This document shows positions 37,337 to 47,994 of a DNA stretch of 64,000 bases, one piece after another. How positions within the stretch are numbered: position 1 is the first letter of the stretch; each line of letters starts with the position of its first letter. The translations under genes were made by a program, and so were the position numbers. The notes under the pieces were generated by a model. That model worked only from the letters and a program-made list of their open reading frames with translations, did no database searches and was not told the DNA's origin. Origin of the DNA: Bradyrhizobium roseum (GTDB lineage Bacteria > Pseudomonadota > Alphaproteobacteria > Rhizobiales > Xanthobacteraceae); contig NZ_CP129212.1 of assembly GCF_030413175.1 (NCBI RefSeq), positions 4,154,001 through 4,218,000 on the forward strand, given 5' to 3'.

Positions 37337-38566
37337 ATGAACATCGCCCCCGACCCCAAATCCGTTCCGCACGCCACCCCGCTCTCGTCCGAGGCCAACC
37401 AGGCGCCGCCCGCCACCGCCACCGGCGTGCTGACGGTCGATCTCGACGCCATCGTCGCCAACTGGCGCAAGCTCGAGAAAACGGCGGTGCCCGCCGAATG
37501 CGCCGGGGTCGTCAAGGCCAACGCCTATGGCTGCGGCGCCGCGCAGGTCGCCGGCGCGCTTTCCCGCGCAGGCTGCAAGACGTTTTTCGTCGCCACGACC
37601 GATGAGGCCCGCGTGGTTCGCGCGGCAGTGCCGGCACAGGCCGCAATCTACGTGCTCAGCGGCTTCTTCCAGAATACCGGCGAGGCCTACGCCGAAATCG
37701 ACTGCAAGCCCGTGATCGGCGACCTCAACCAGCTCGCCGAATGGGACGTGTTCTGCCGCCGCTCGGGCTGGTCGGGCGGCGCGGCCATCCATATCGACAC
37801 CGGCATGAACCGGCTGGGCATGACCATCACCGAGGCGGAGGGGCTCATCCCGCGCATCAATGCCGGCGACCACGGCATCACGCTGGTCATGAGCCACCTC
37901 GCCTCCGCCGAGCTGCTCAACAGTCCCGCCAACGCCCGCCAGCTCGCCGCCTTCCGCGAGATCGCGAGTGCGTTTTCCGGCGTGCCGGCGTCGCTGGCGA
38001 ATTCGTCCGGTATTTTCTTGGGATCGCAATTCGTATTCGACCTGGTACGGCCAGGCTGCGCGCTGTACGGCATCAACCCGACGCCCGAATCCGACAACCC
38101 GATGCAGCCGGTCGTCGAACTGAAGGCGCGCATCGTGCAGATCCGCAACATCGAACGCGGCGATACCGTCGGCTATGGCGGCACCTGGACGGCGCGGCGT
38201 TCGACCCGGATCGCGATCGTTTCCGCAGGTTACGCCGACGGCTATTTCCGCGCCGCCAGCTCCAATGACGGCACCCGCGGCGCCGAAGTGGTGGTGGCCG
38301 GCCGGCGCTGCCCGATCGCGGGGCGGATTTCGATGGATCTGATCGCCGTCGACGTCACCGATCTCGACAAGAGTCTCGTGCGGCGCGGCCACATGGTGAC
38401 GCTGATCGGCGAAGGCATCACCGTCGACGAACTCGCCCACCATTTCGGCACTATCGGTTACGAAGTGATGACCAGCCTCGGCCGGCGTTACGCGCGGATC
38501 TACAAAGGCGGTGATGCCACGGTGGAGCCTCCGGCTCCGGTTGAGCCGGCTGCCGAGCCGACCTGA
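37337..38566 (+). CDS. alr: alanine racemase
   Basis: A 409-residue PLP enzyme that makes D-alanine for peptidoglycan. The PLP-binding Lys is in GVVKANAYGCG (near residue 59), and the second catalytic Tyr in DTVGYGGTW. The N-terminus carries about 33 extra Pro/Ala-rich residues before the barrel, and the C-terminus ends in a short Pro/Glu tail. A GTG two codons upstream (37331) is an alternative start; neither has a clear ribosome site. Confidence 0.93.
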   Translation: MNIAPDPKSVPHATPLSSEANQAPPATATGVLTVDLDAIVANWRKLEKTAVPAECAGVVKANAYGCGAAQVAGALSRAGCKTFFVATTDEARVVRAAVPAQAAIYVLSGFFQNTGEAYAEIDCKPVIGDLNQLAEWDVFCRRSGWSGGAAIHIDTGMNRLGMTITEAEGLIPRINAGDHGITLVMSHLASAELLNSPANARQLAAFREIASAFSGVPASLANSSGIFLGSQFVFDLVRPGCALYGINPTPESDNPMQPVVELKARIVQIRNIERGDTVGYGGTWTARRSTRIAIVSAGYADGYFRAASSNDGTRGAEVVVAGRRCPIAGRISMDLIAVDVTDLDKSLVRRGHMVTLIGEGITVDELAHHFGTIGYEVMTSLGRRYARIYKGGDATVEPPAPVEPAAEPT

Positions 38567-38606
38567 TCCGGTGCATGCTTGCGGCGGCTCCATGCCGGGG
38601 CGCGCC

Positions 38607-38828
38607 CTACTTCGCCTTCCGGCTGGCCAATACTTTCTTGCAGGGGTCGCTGAGCTGGTTCTGCTGCTTGTTCAGGCATGCGACGACGCGGCCGCCGCCG
38701 GGCGACGTGCCGGCGCAAAATTTGGCATAGTCCGACGCGCATGCGCCACGCCCGTCGCCGCTTTGGGCAAACGCGGATCCGGAGCATCCGATGGCGAGCA
38801 CGAGAACGGCGAAGCGCAGTTTCGACAT
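38607..38828 (-). CDS. secreted Cys-rich-repeat protein
   Basis: A 73-residue exported protein with a signal peptide (MSKLRFAVLVLAIGCSGSAF, cleavage near AQ) and one Cys-rich repeat: ACASDYAKFCAGTSPGGGRV, then ACLNKQQNQLSDPCKKVL. The Cys pattern (C-x8-C, C-x12-C) matches the GLG1-type repeat found in small rhizobial secreted proteins. GGAG precedes the start. The function is unknown. It is divergent from xthA, with two repeats between them. Confidence 0.75.
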   Translation of the reverse strand: MSKLRFAVLVLAIGCSGSAFAQSGDGRGACASDYAKFCAGTSPGGGRVVACLNKQQNQLSDPCKKVLASRKAK

Positions 38829-38861
38829 GGAGACTCCAGATTTCAGCACGCATGATGATGA

Positions 38862-38901
38862 CGGATCATGATACGATTTGGCGGAATCGCATCATGATCC
38901 G
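38862..38901. repeat. 40-base perfect-arm hairpin
   Basis: CGGATCATGAT (38862-38872) and ATCATGATCCG (38891-38901) are exact inverted repeats. An inner CGATT/AATCG stem extends the hairpin to 16 pairs with one mismatch and a six-base loop. It lies 10 bases before a second, different repeat (38911), giving a composite element. Confidence 0.65.
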
Positions 38902-38910
38902 ATCTTTTGT

Positions 38911-38961
38911 TTGAGCATGATCTTTTCGGAAAACCGGTGTCCACTTTTCCGGACCATGCCC
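38911..38961 (+). repeat. dispersed palindromic repeat, copy 2
   Basis: TTGAGCATGATCTT, a few variable bases, then GGAAAACCGGTGTCCACTTT and TCCGGA. It matches copy 1 (30563-30614) in inverted orientation across its full length. It ends 9 bases before the xthA start, so it lies in that gene's leader. Confidence 0.7.
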
Positions 38962-38970
38962 TAGCTCTAC

Positions 38971-39741
38971 ATGAAGATCGCGACCTTCAACATTAATAAT
39001 ATCAACCGCCGGCTGCCGAACCTGTTGCGCTGGATGCGCGCGGCCAAGCCCGATGTCGTCTGCCTGCAGGAACTGAAATCGACCGATGCCGAGTTCCCGA
39101 TGGCGGCGATCGAGAAGGCCGGCTTCGGTGCGGTGTGGCACGGACAAAAGACCTGGAACGGCGTTGCGATTCTGGCGCGCAAGACCGAGCCGGTGCTGAC
39201 GCGAACTGCGCTACCCGGCGACCGCGAGGATCACGAGGCGCGCTACATCGAAGCCGCCGTCAACGGCGTCCTCATCACCAGTCTTTATCTGCCGAACGGC
39301 AATCCGCAGCCCGGACCGAAATTCGACTACAAGCTCGCCTGGTTCAAGCGGCTGCGGTCGCACGCCGCCAAACTGCTCAAGCAGGATCTCCCGGTGGTGC
39401 TGGCCGGCGACTACAATGTCGCGCCGACCGCGTCGGATATCTATCCGACAAAATCGTGGGACAAGGATGCGCTGATCCAGCCGAAGAGCCGCGCCGCGTT
39501 CAAGGCGTTGCTCGACCAGGGCTGGACCGACGCGATCCGCACGCTGCATCCGTCAAAACCGATGTTCACGTTCTGGGATTACAAGCGCAACCGCTGGCCG
39601 CGCGACGCGGGCCTACGGCTCGATCACCTGTTGCTGAGCCCACAGCTCACGCCGCGCCTGCTGAAAGCCGGCGTCGATCGCAAGGTGCGCGGCGAGGAAG
39701 GCGCCAGCGATCACGCGCCGGCGTGGATCGTGCTGAAGTAA
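38971..39741 (+). CDS. xthA: exodeoxyribonuclease III
   Basis: A 256-residue AP endonuclease and 3' exonuclease of base-excision repair. Active-site motifs are LQELKSTDAEFP (metal-binding Glu), GDYNVAPT, LDHLLLS and SDHAPAW, all in order. The length fits the family. A palindromic repeat ends 9 bases upstream of its ATG and leaves no room for a normal ribosome site. Confidence 0.94.
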   Translation: MKIATFNINNINRRLPNLLRWMRAAKPDVVCLQELKSTDAEFPMAAIEKAGFGAVWHGQKTWNGVAILARKTEPVLTRTALPGDREDHEARYIEAAVNGVLITSLYLPNGNPQPGPKFDYKLAWFKRLRSHAAKLLKQDLPVVLAGDYNVAPTASDIYPTKSWDKDALIQPKSRAAFKALLDQGWTDAIRTLHPSKPMFTFWDYKRNRWPRDAGLRLDHLLLSPQLTPRLLKAGVDRKVRGEEGASDHAPAWIVLK

Positions 39742-39755
39742 CCGCTCACGCGGCC

Positions 39756-42020
39756 CTACCAGCCGAATTTCATGCGCAGCATGATGCCGAGAATGTTGGA
39801 ATAATCGTCCGTCCACAACGAACTCTTGGGATCCGGAAACAGCGGCCTCCATTGTTCCGCGACGCGTCCCGTATCATCGGCCGAGCGCGCCATTGCCACG
39901 ACCCGGGCGTTTGACGCGAATGTCGTCATGAATTCACCCGCCTGGTCGTCTTCACGGAGGAAGCTGACCAGCCCCAGGGATTGCGCGACGTTGGCGACCA
40001 CGGGCGCGAGATCGAGGTGGCGGTTGGAAATGTGCGCGACAATGACCCCGCCGGGCGAGAGTCTGGCGAGGTATCCCGCCATCGCCTCGCGGGTCAGCAG
40101 ATGCGCCGGAATACTATCGGACGAAAACGCATCCAGCACGATCAGGTCATAACGGTCGGGCGAGGCTTCCAGCGTCAATCGCGCATCGCCGGCGACGACC
40201 GTTGCATCCGCTGCGCAGTTCGACAGGAAGGTAAACAGGCGCGGATCCCGCGCAATGCGGATCACCTCGGGATCGATCTCGAAAAACGTCCATTGCTCGC
40301 CGGCCTTGCGATGGCAGGCCAGCGATCCCGTGCCGAGCCCGACGACGGCGACCCGCCCGAGGGCGCCATGGGTCATGCGTGCGACATCGATCGCCTCGGC
40401 CAGCGGACCTTGCGCGTAATAGTAGGTTAACGGGCTCGGCGAACCGACGACAGCCGTACCGTCGTCATTGCGCAGGCGCTGGGCGCCATGGATCGTGGTG
40501 CCGTGATAGAGAATGCGCGCTTTGCCTCCGGAAACGTCGGCCACCCGGTGGACACCGAAGAAGCTGCGGGCCGTCTCGATCGGCGCCATCCCGGGTCGCC
40601 AAAGGCCGGTGAAGACAAAGCTCAGAACCACGAGGGCGAAGAAGCGCGTCATCTTCTGCCGCTGAAACAACATCGCAGCCGCCAGCAGCGCGAGCCCCGC
40701 TTGAAATGGCAGCTCCAGCGCCGCGGATAGTTGCGGCCGGATCATGCACCAGGCAAGTACAAGGACCGCACTGGGCAGAAGCCACGGCCAGAGTTCCGTC
40801 GCCGCCTTGCGGATGCCCCCGGCAAAGAACCCCGGCATGCACAGCACCGCCAGCGCGACGAGGATGGGATATTCGTAATTGTCGTTGAACAGCTGCGGCG
40901 CCAGCAGGCCCGCAAACGCACCGCCGAGCACGCCGCCTAGCGAAGTGCAGAGGTAGAATTCCGTCAGTCGCCGCGGGCTTGGACGACGCCGGTAGAGTTC
41001 GCCATGGCACATCAGCGTCAGCAGCGCGAACGCAACGAGGTTGAGGGCAATCACGGTCAGCCAGAACACCTTGTCGCCGCCGATCAGGCTCACCGCGAGC
41101 GGCGCCACGACGAAAGGAACCAATCGGACCACGTTGGCATGTGCGATCCATGGCCGCTCCCGAAACACGGCGACGAAAGTAAGCAGGTATATCGCGAGCG
41201 GCAGCACCCAGAGGAACGGCGCGGCGGCGATATCGGTCGTCAGATGCGCCGTAACCGCGATCACGAGGCCGGAGGGCACCGCGGCCAGCCCGATCCAGCG
41301 CATTCGCTGCACGGCGCCTGCCCCCGCTTCGTCCTGCGCCGAAGCCGGCGCAGCGGCCGGCACTGCGCCGGAGGTGAACAGGCTGGCGATGGCCAGCAGC
41401 AGGACAAAGCCCGCAAATCCGAACGACCAGCCGGCCGCTTGCGCCTTCAGCGTCAGCAGCGGCTCGATCGCGATCGGGTAAGCGAACAAAGCGGCAAACG
41501 AACCGAGATTGGACGCGGCGTAGAGCACGTAGGGGTTACCCGCCTGCCGGTGCCCGCTGGCGGCAAACCAGCTTTGCAGCAGCGGCGCGCTCGCCGACAG
41601 CGTGAAGAACGGAAGGCCGATCGAGCAGGCGAACAGTCCGAACAGCCAGAGCGCCGTTCCTTCGGATGGCGGCGCAGACCATCCCGGAGCGATCGAGATC
41701 GGCAACGCCATCGCCGTCAGCCCGACCAGCGCCATATGGAACATCGCGGCCCGGCGCGATTGCAACAGGCGGTTCAGCAAATGCGCGTAGGCATACCCGG
41801 CCAGCAGGACCGTTTGAAAGAATACCATCGCGACCGACCAGACGGCCGGCGCACCGCCGAGTTTCGGCAGCACCATCTTTGCGAACATGGGCTGGATCGA
41901 AAACAGAAGCAGCGCCGAGACGAACAGCGTCAGCCCGTATAGAAACGGCAAGAGCCGGATGCCGGCCGCCTGCCGATCGAGGCCAGGCGGAATCCGGTCC
42001 GAAGCATGGAAAAGCGACAT
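39756..42020 (-). CDS. fused membrane transporter-like / spermidine synthase-like protein
   Basis: A 754-residue two-part protein. The first ~500 residues hold about 12-14 membrane segments of MFS-like character (LLPFLYGLTLFVSALLLFSI at the start). The last ~230 residues form a soluble spermidine-synthase-like Rossmann domain with a SAM-type motif VVGLGTGSLA, the acidic FFEIDPEVIRIA, and DLIVLDAFSSDSIPAHLLT. Such fusions are known in many Proteobacteria as membrane-bound polyamine synthase-like proteins. Whether they make, move or only sense polyamines is unresolved. The start at 42020 was chosen for GGGGAT upstream. Confidence 0.8.
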   Translation of the reverse strand: MSLFHASDRIPPGLDRQAAGIRLLPFLYGLTLFVSALLLFSIQPMFAKMVLPKLGGAPAVWSVAMVFFQTVLLAGYAYAHLLNRLLQSRRAAMFHMALVGLTAMALPISIAPGWSAPPSEGTALWLFGLFACSIGLPFFTLSASAPLLQSWFAASGHRQAGNPYVLYAASNLGSFAALFAYPIAIEPLLTLKAQAAGWSFGFAGFVLLLAIASLFTSGAVPAAAPASAQDEAGAGAVQRMRWIGLAAVPSGLVIAVTAHLTTDIAAAPFLWVLPLAIYLLTFVAVFRERPWIAHANVVRLVPFVVAPLAVSLIGGDKVFWLTVIALNLVAFALLTLMCHGELYRRRPSPRRLTEFYLCTSLGGVLGGAFAGLLAPQLFNDNYEYPILVALAVLCMPGFFAGGIRKAATELWPWLLPSAVLVLAWCMIRPQLSAALELPFQAGLALLAAAMLFQRQKMTRFFALVVLSFVFTGLWRPGMAPIETARSFFGVHRVADVSGGKARILYHGTTIHGAQRLRNDDGTAVVGSPSPLTYYYAQGPLAEAIDVARMTHGALGRVAVVGLGTGSLACHRKAGEQWTFFEIDPEVIRIARDPRLFTFLSNCAADATVVAGDARLTLEASPDRYDLIVLDAFSSDSIPAHLLTREAMAGYLARLSPGGVIVAHISNRHLDLAPVVANVAQSLGLVSFLREDDQAGEFMTTFASNARVVAMARSADDTGRVAEQWRPLFPDPKSSLWTDDYSNILGIMLRMKFGW

Positions 42021-42149
42021 CGATATCCCCGGCACCACCAAATCGCGGCACGGTACCGGCCCGCCCCTAAACAAGGCTTAACCGGCAGATCAGGGGACGG
42101 CGGATACCGGAGCAAGCGCCGCCTTGATCCGGGTGGAGGATAGCGGCAG

Positions 42150-42599
42150 TCAACCTTTTCGGGTGTGGCCCCAAGCCGCGTCCCAATCCTCGCCGGCGGC
42201 GTCGATGACGCGGCCGTCGGCCTCGAAGAATTTGTTCGGCACCTGGAAGATCGCGAGCATCAGCCCGCCTTGCGGACACCAGGCGACGTGGCGGCTGCCC
42301 TCCTCGCGCCAGATGAATTCGCCGGCTTTGCATTCGATGCCCTGCGCCGGGCCTTCCTTGTCGACCAGCGAGCCTTCGAGCACATAGGTCTGCTCGATAT
42401 TGACATGCTCGTGGTCGGGTAGCACCGCGCCCGGCGCAAACTTCATCAGCGCGGTCATCAGGCCGGTCTTGCGGTCGAACAGCAGCGTCTTGGCCTCGCA
42501 GCCGGGAAAGCGCGTCTTCTGCCACTCCATGCTGGCGGGGCGCACGAGATGGGAATGGGTGTCAGCGGTCTGCGCGCCCTGCGGGGTCACGGCATCCAT
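42150..42599 (-). CDS. cupin-domain protein (ChrR-like)
   Basis: A 149-residue cytosolic cupin. The metal-binding motif is PGAVLPDHEHVNIEQTYVLE, with two His and Glu, followed by EGSRHVAWCP as the second motif. It resembles the anti-sigma ChrR-type cupin and dioxygenase-like single-domain proteins. GGAGG precedes the start. It stands alone between two minus-strand genes, with no partner sigma factor next to it. Confidence 0.78.
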   Translation of the reverse strand: MDAVTPQGAQTADTHSHLVRPASMEWQKTRFPGCEAKTLLFDRKTGLMTALMKFAPGAVLPDHEHVNIEQTYVLEGSLVDKEGPAQGIECKAGEFIWREEGSRHVAWCPQGGLMLAIFQVPNKFFEADGRVIDAAGEDWDAAWGHTRKG

Positions 42600-42743
42600 G
42601 GCGGTCCTCCGGTCTGCTATTTTGACGCGATCCTAGCAGCTTTGACCGCCGCCGCCAGCCGGCAGGTGTGCGCTGCGGTGGCCTGGGTCGCGCGCGAACG
42701 CCAGAGGTTTCTTGCCGTCGGTAGCCGTCACCGGCGCCGAGCA

Positions 42744-43199
42744 TCAGGTATCCCGCGGACGCCAGACCTCCTGCAGGACGATCGAGCGCTCGGGACGTCC
42801 CTCGCTCAGCGTGGCGTCGCCGCCGCACGTCGGCAGGTGAACCGTCAGCGTTCTCCAATCCGGCGTGTCGTCACGCGGGGTGACGTTGCGCAACACGATC
42901 TTCGCATAGGTGCGATTGATCTCCATGAACTCGTAGCGAGGGGAGGCACTCCCGGCGGGGTATTCCCGCCAGACGCTGCCCTCCTTTTTGAAATCGCTCT
43001 GCGTGCCGAGATAGACGTCGGAAGTGCGGCAACCGGCGAGATTGAGGGTCTTGAGAATCACCGGAACGGCGGTATTCGCCTGGGTGATCATGGCGAACAC
43101 CGCGGTCGCGGTGGTCACGCCGCCGACGATCAGGGCGGCCAGGTTCGGCTTGAACCCACTCAGATAAGTCGAGAAGAAGGTCGCGTGTGCTTTCTCCAT
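42744..43199 (-). CDS. single-pass membrane protein of unknown function
   Basis: A 151-residue protein starting MEKAHATFFSTYLSGFKPNL, with one membrane helix (AALIVGGVTTATAVFAMITQ) at about 21-40 and an exported domain containing two cysteines (AGCRTSD, LPTCGGD) that could form a disulfide. AAGGGGAGA precedes the start, supporting the call. I do not recognise the family. It is divergent from the TauE-like gene. Confidence 0.6.
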   Translation of the reverse strand: MEKAHATFFSTYLSGFKPNLAALIVGGVTTATAVFAMITQANTAVPVILKTLNLAGCRTSDVYLGTQSDFKKEGSVWREYPAGSASPRYEFMEINRTYAKIVLRNVTPRDDTPDWRTLTVHLPTCGGDATLSEGRPERSIVLQEVWRPRDT

Positions 43200-43409
43200 G
43201 ACAGCGGTCTCCCCTTTTTGCGGCGACCGGCACTGGCGAAATTTGCGCTGCCGATCACTCCATCAGCCAAGATTCCGTCCGGCGACAAACCTCGCAGAAA
43301 TCGGCGGCAAAAAATGTGAGCAAAGTCACAATTGGCAATGACATTTGTAGGACCGCACCGATGTCGCGACGCGCGATTCCCGCTACCATCGCGGCCCGAT
43401 TCCGCTGTT

Positions 43410-44141
43410 GTGATCTCCTTGGGTTTCCTCTTCGTCCTCATCATCGGCCTGCTCGCCGGCACCATCTCCGGCATCGTCGGCACCGGCTCGTCGATCATGC
43501 TGATGCCGGTGCTCGTCTATCAGTACGGGCCGAAGGAGGCCGTGCCGATCATGGCGGTCGCGGCCGTGATGGCAAATTTTTCGCGTATTCTCGCCTGGTG
43601 GCGCGAGGTCGACTGGCGGGCGTGCCTCGCCTATTCCGCCACGGGAATTCCGGCGGCGGCGCTCGGCGCGCGGACGCTTCTGGTGCTGCCGTCGCACACG
43701 GTCGATATCGCGATCGGGCTGTTCCTGATCGTGATGGTGCCGGTGCGGCACTGGCTGGCGCGGCATCAACTCAAGGCGCAGCTCTGGCACCTGGCGGTGG
43801 GCGGCGCCGTGATCGGCTATCTCACCGGCATCGTGGTGTCCACCGGTCCGCTCAGCGTGCCGCTGTTTCTGTTCTACGGGCTGAACAAGGGCGCATTTCT
43901 CGCCACCGAAGCGGCGAGTTCTCTCGGACTCTATCTGAGCAAATCCGTGACGTTCGAACGCTTCGGCGCGCTAACGGCGGACATCGCGGTGAAGGGCCTG
44001 ATCGCGGGCTCCACGCTGATGTTCGGCGCGTTCATCGCCAGGCGTTTCGTGCTGAAGCTCGAGCCCGACATCTTCCGGTTGCTGATGGACGGCATCATGA
44101 TTGCCGCCGGCATCTTCCTGCTGTGGACGGCGTCTTCCTGA
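43410..44141 (+). CDS. sulfite exporter TauE/SafE family permease
   Basis: An approximately 243-residue inner-membrane protein with eight predicted helices and the family's two internal repeats (GLLAGTISGIVGTGSSIMLM in the first, VGGAVIGYLTGIVVSTGPLS in the second). It is likely to transport sulfite, sulfonates or another anion. I prefer GTG 43410 (VISLGFLFVL), which places the first helix at the N-terminus as in homologues; an ATG at 43338 would add 24 unconvincing residues. Confidence 0.82.
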   Translation: MISLGFLFVLIIGLLAGTISGIVGTGSSIMLMPVLVYQYGPKEAVPIMAVAAVMANFSRILAWWREVDWRACLAYSATGIPAAALGARTLLVLPSHTVDIAIGLFLIVMVPVRHWLARHQLKAQLWHLAVGGAVIGYLTGIVVSTGPLSVPLFLFYGLNKGAFLATEAASSLGLYLSKSVTFERFGALTADIAVKGLIAGSTLMFGAFIARRFVLKLEPDIFRLLMDGIMIAAGIFLLWTASS

Positions 44142-44244
44142 ACGCAGGTCCTGATCGTGTTCGGTACGGCCTGACCCTCGCCGCACCAATCCGATATAAC
44201 CCCGGTGCACGTTTGCATGGTCCGGTTCTCGGGGAGGATATGTC

Positions 44245-45648
44245 TTGAGCGCGATGACGGAAACAACTGACATCCCCTACGCCGGCGACCGGCCGTCCGG
44301 GCGAACCGACGCCCGGCAGGATGCGCTGAAATTCGCTGAAGCGGCCCTTGTCGACAGCAAGCGCGAGGGCCTGCTGCTCGCCGTCAGGGCGCGCTGGGCG
44401 GCGCTGGCTGTCACCGCCGTCACCCTGCCGATCATCAATCCGAATTGGGACGTAATCTACTACATCCTGATGCTGGGCTTTTTTGCCCTGATCGGCTGGG
44501 CCCAGCTCAAGGTCGGCAAAGTCGGCCGTTCGCCGCTCGAGGTGTTCCTGATCATTTGCGATCTGGCGCTGCTGACCTTTCTCGCCGTGGTGCCCAATCC
44601 CTGGAGCGACGTAAACTGGCCGATCGGGATGCAATTCCGGTTCGACAGCTTCATCTATTTCTTTATTTTCCTGGCGACCGCGACGCTGGCCTATTCGTGG
44701 CGAACGGTGCTCGCGATGGGCGGATGGACCGCCGTCCTGTGGGCGGCGGCCGTCGGCTGGGCCTGGCTGCAGCCCGCCAGCCATGCGGCACTCTCGGCGC
44801 GGGTCAGGGAGGCGGTCGGCGCGGATGTACGGCTGTTCGCGATCATCGATCCGTCGTCGATCGGCTTCGGCACCCGCTTTCAGCAGGTCACGGTGTTCAT
44901 CATCGTCGCCGCGATCCTGGCGCTGGCGGTGCGCCGCTCCAATGCGCTGCTGATCAGCCACGCCGGGATCGAACGCGAGCGCGCCAATCTCGCGCGCTAT
45001 TTCTCGCCCAACGTCGTCGAGCAATTGTCCGTCAACGACGAGCCGCTGACACGCGTTCACACCCAGGACGTCGCGGTGCTGTTTGCCGATATCGTCGGGT
45101 TCACCACCTATGCCGACGGTCGAGACCCGTCGGAGGTCATCGGCACGCTGCGGCAATTCCATGAGCGGATGGAGCGCGAAGTGTTCCGGCACGGCGGCAC
45201 GCTCGACAAATATCTCGGCGACGGCCTGATGGCGACGTTCGGCACGCCGTTCACCGGCGATAACGACGCGCTGAACGCCCTGCGTTGCGCGAGAGGCATG
45301 ATCGCCTCGATTGACGAACTGAACCGGGAGCGCCGCCGCCGCAACGAGCCGCCGATCCAGGCCAGCGTCGGACTGCATTACGGCGAGGTGGTGCTCGGCG
45401 ACATCGGTCTCAACCGGCTCGAATTCGCCGTGATCGGCACCACCGTGAACGCGGCGAGCCGGCTCGAAGCACTGACCCGCGAACTCGGTTGCGCCATCAT
45501 CGCCAGCGACGCGCTGGTGCAACGGGCGCGGACGGAGACCGGTCATTCGAACGAAGATTTTGCGGTGCTCGTCGAACGGCCGGCGCAGAGCATTCGCGGG
45601 CTGGAGCAGCCGGTCGGGATTTGGACGTGCGGAGGTGTTGCGTCCTGA
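44245..45648 (+). CDS. membrane-bound class III adenylate/guanylate cyclase
   Basis: A 467-residue protein with about six membrane helices (residues 45-235) and a C-terminal class III cyclase domain. Catalytic metal-binding Asp residues are in VLFADIVGFTTYAD and DKYLGDGLMATFG, and the substrate and transition-state region is in VIGTTVNAASRLE. It should make cAMP from ATP in response to a membrane signal. The start is TTG 44245, six bases after GGGGAGGA. An overlapping ATG-TCT-TGA (44240-44248) makes a two-codon frame at the same ribosome site. Confidence 0.88.
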   Translation: MSAMTETTDIPYAGDRPSGRTDARQDALKFAEAALVDSKREGLLLAVRARWAALAVTAVTLPIINPNWDVIYYILMLGFFALIGWAQLKVGKVGRSPLEVFLIICDLALLTFLAVVPNPWSDVNWPIGMQFRFDSFIYFFIFLATATLAYSWRTVLAMGGWTAVLWAAAVGWAWLQPASHAALSARVREAVGADVRLFAIIDPSSIGFGTRFQQVTVFIIVAAILALAVRRSNALLISHAGIERERANLARYFSPNVVEQLSVNDEPLTRVHTQDVAVLFADIVGFTTYADGRDPSEVIGTLRQFHERMEREVFRHGGTLDKYLGDGLMATFGTPFTGDNDALNALRCARGMIASIDELNRERRRRNEPPIQASVGLHYGEVVLGDIGLNRLEFAVIGTTVNAASRLEALTRELGCAIIASDALVQRARTETGHSNEDFAVLVERPAQSIRGLEQPVGIWTCGGVAS

Positions 45649-45706
45649 TACGTTGCTTCTTTTCGTGCTATGAGTCCGACCCGTTTCACCGAGACTCACT
45701 CCCTCC

Positions 45707-47176
<1,470 letters not shown>

Positions 47177-47341
47177 AGCGGCGTGACGCGCCCCGCCCTC
47201 GCCGCTATACAACCCGCGCGAAAGGCGGGTGGAATGGCGCGATATCCGGCCTTGCGGGATACGCCGTCAGCCCCTCACTTGGGGTGATCCCGAGCCGCCG
47301 ATTCGCTGCTTGAAGGATTTACGAGCGGACCTGACCAGCCG

Positions 47342-47971
47342 ATGCCGATAACGATACTCGATCTCGTCCTGCTCGGAGTGATGCTGATTTCGGGGCTGCT
47401 CGCGATGGTGCGCGGCTTCATGCGCGAGATCCTGTCGATCGCGGCATGGGGCGCGGCGGCGCTGGTGACGCTGTACGCCTTCGCAAAACTGTTGCCGACC
47501 GCAAAAGCCTATATCGGCAACGATACGGCCGCAGCCGTGGCAGTCGTCGCAGGCACGTTCATCGGTACGCTGATCGTGGTGTCGGTCATCACGGTCCGAA
47601 TCTCCGACATGATCCTGGATTCGCGGATCGGCGCGCTCGATCGCACGCTCGGATTCCTCTTTGGGTTGGGCCGCGGCCTTTTGATCGTCGTGGTCGCATT
47701 TCTGTTCTTCAGCTGGCTGGTGCCGGACAAGCAGCGCCCGGACTGGATCACCGGTGCAAAATCCCGTGTGGTCCTGCAGGGAACCGGGGATTGGTTAATG
47801 TCGCTCTTGCCGGACGACCCCGAGAACACCATCTTAAAGCGATTCAAGAAGAATAAACCTGAAGACGACCAAACTGACGCCGACCAGGCAGCCCCTGCGT
47901 CCGGCGATGGCTATAGCAAGCCTGCCCGCGACGGCCTTAAAAAGCTGATCGAGAAACCTGCAGGCCGCTAA
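47342..47971 (+). CDS. cvpA: CvpA family membrane protein
   Basis: A 209-residue protein with four N-terminal membrane helices (ITILDLVLLGVMLISGLLAM at the start; LGFLFGLGRGLLIVVVAFLF last) and a charged cytoplasmic tail. CvpA is named for colicin V production; in many bacteria it supports envelope integrity and bile or stress resistance. It lies 23 bases before purF, the conserved cvpA-purF pairing of Proteobacteria. Confidence 0.92.
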   Translation: MPITILDLVLLGVMLISGLLAMVRGFMREILSIAAWGAAALVTLYAFAKLLPTAKAYIGNDTAAAVAVVAGTFIGTLIVVSVITVRISDMILDSRIGALDRTLGFLFGLGRGLLIVVVAFLFFSWLVPDKQRPDWITGAKSRVVLQGTGDWLMSLLPDDPENTILKRFKKNKPEDDQTDADQAAPASGDGYSKPARDGLKKLIEKPAGR

Positions 47972-47994
47972 TTTAAGGCCACGATAGAGAGGCG

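Noticed and set aside
42150..42599. An anti-sigma factor ChrR for a neighbouring ECF sigma gene
   Set aside because: No sigma factor gene adjoins it, and only the cupin part is present.
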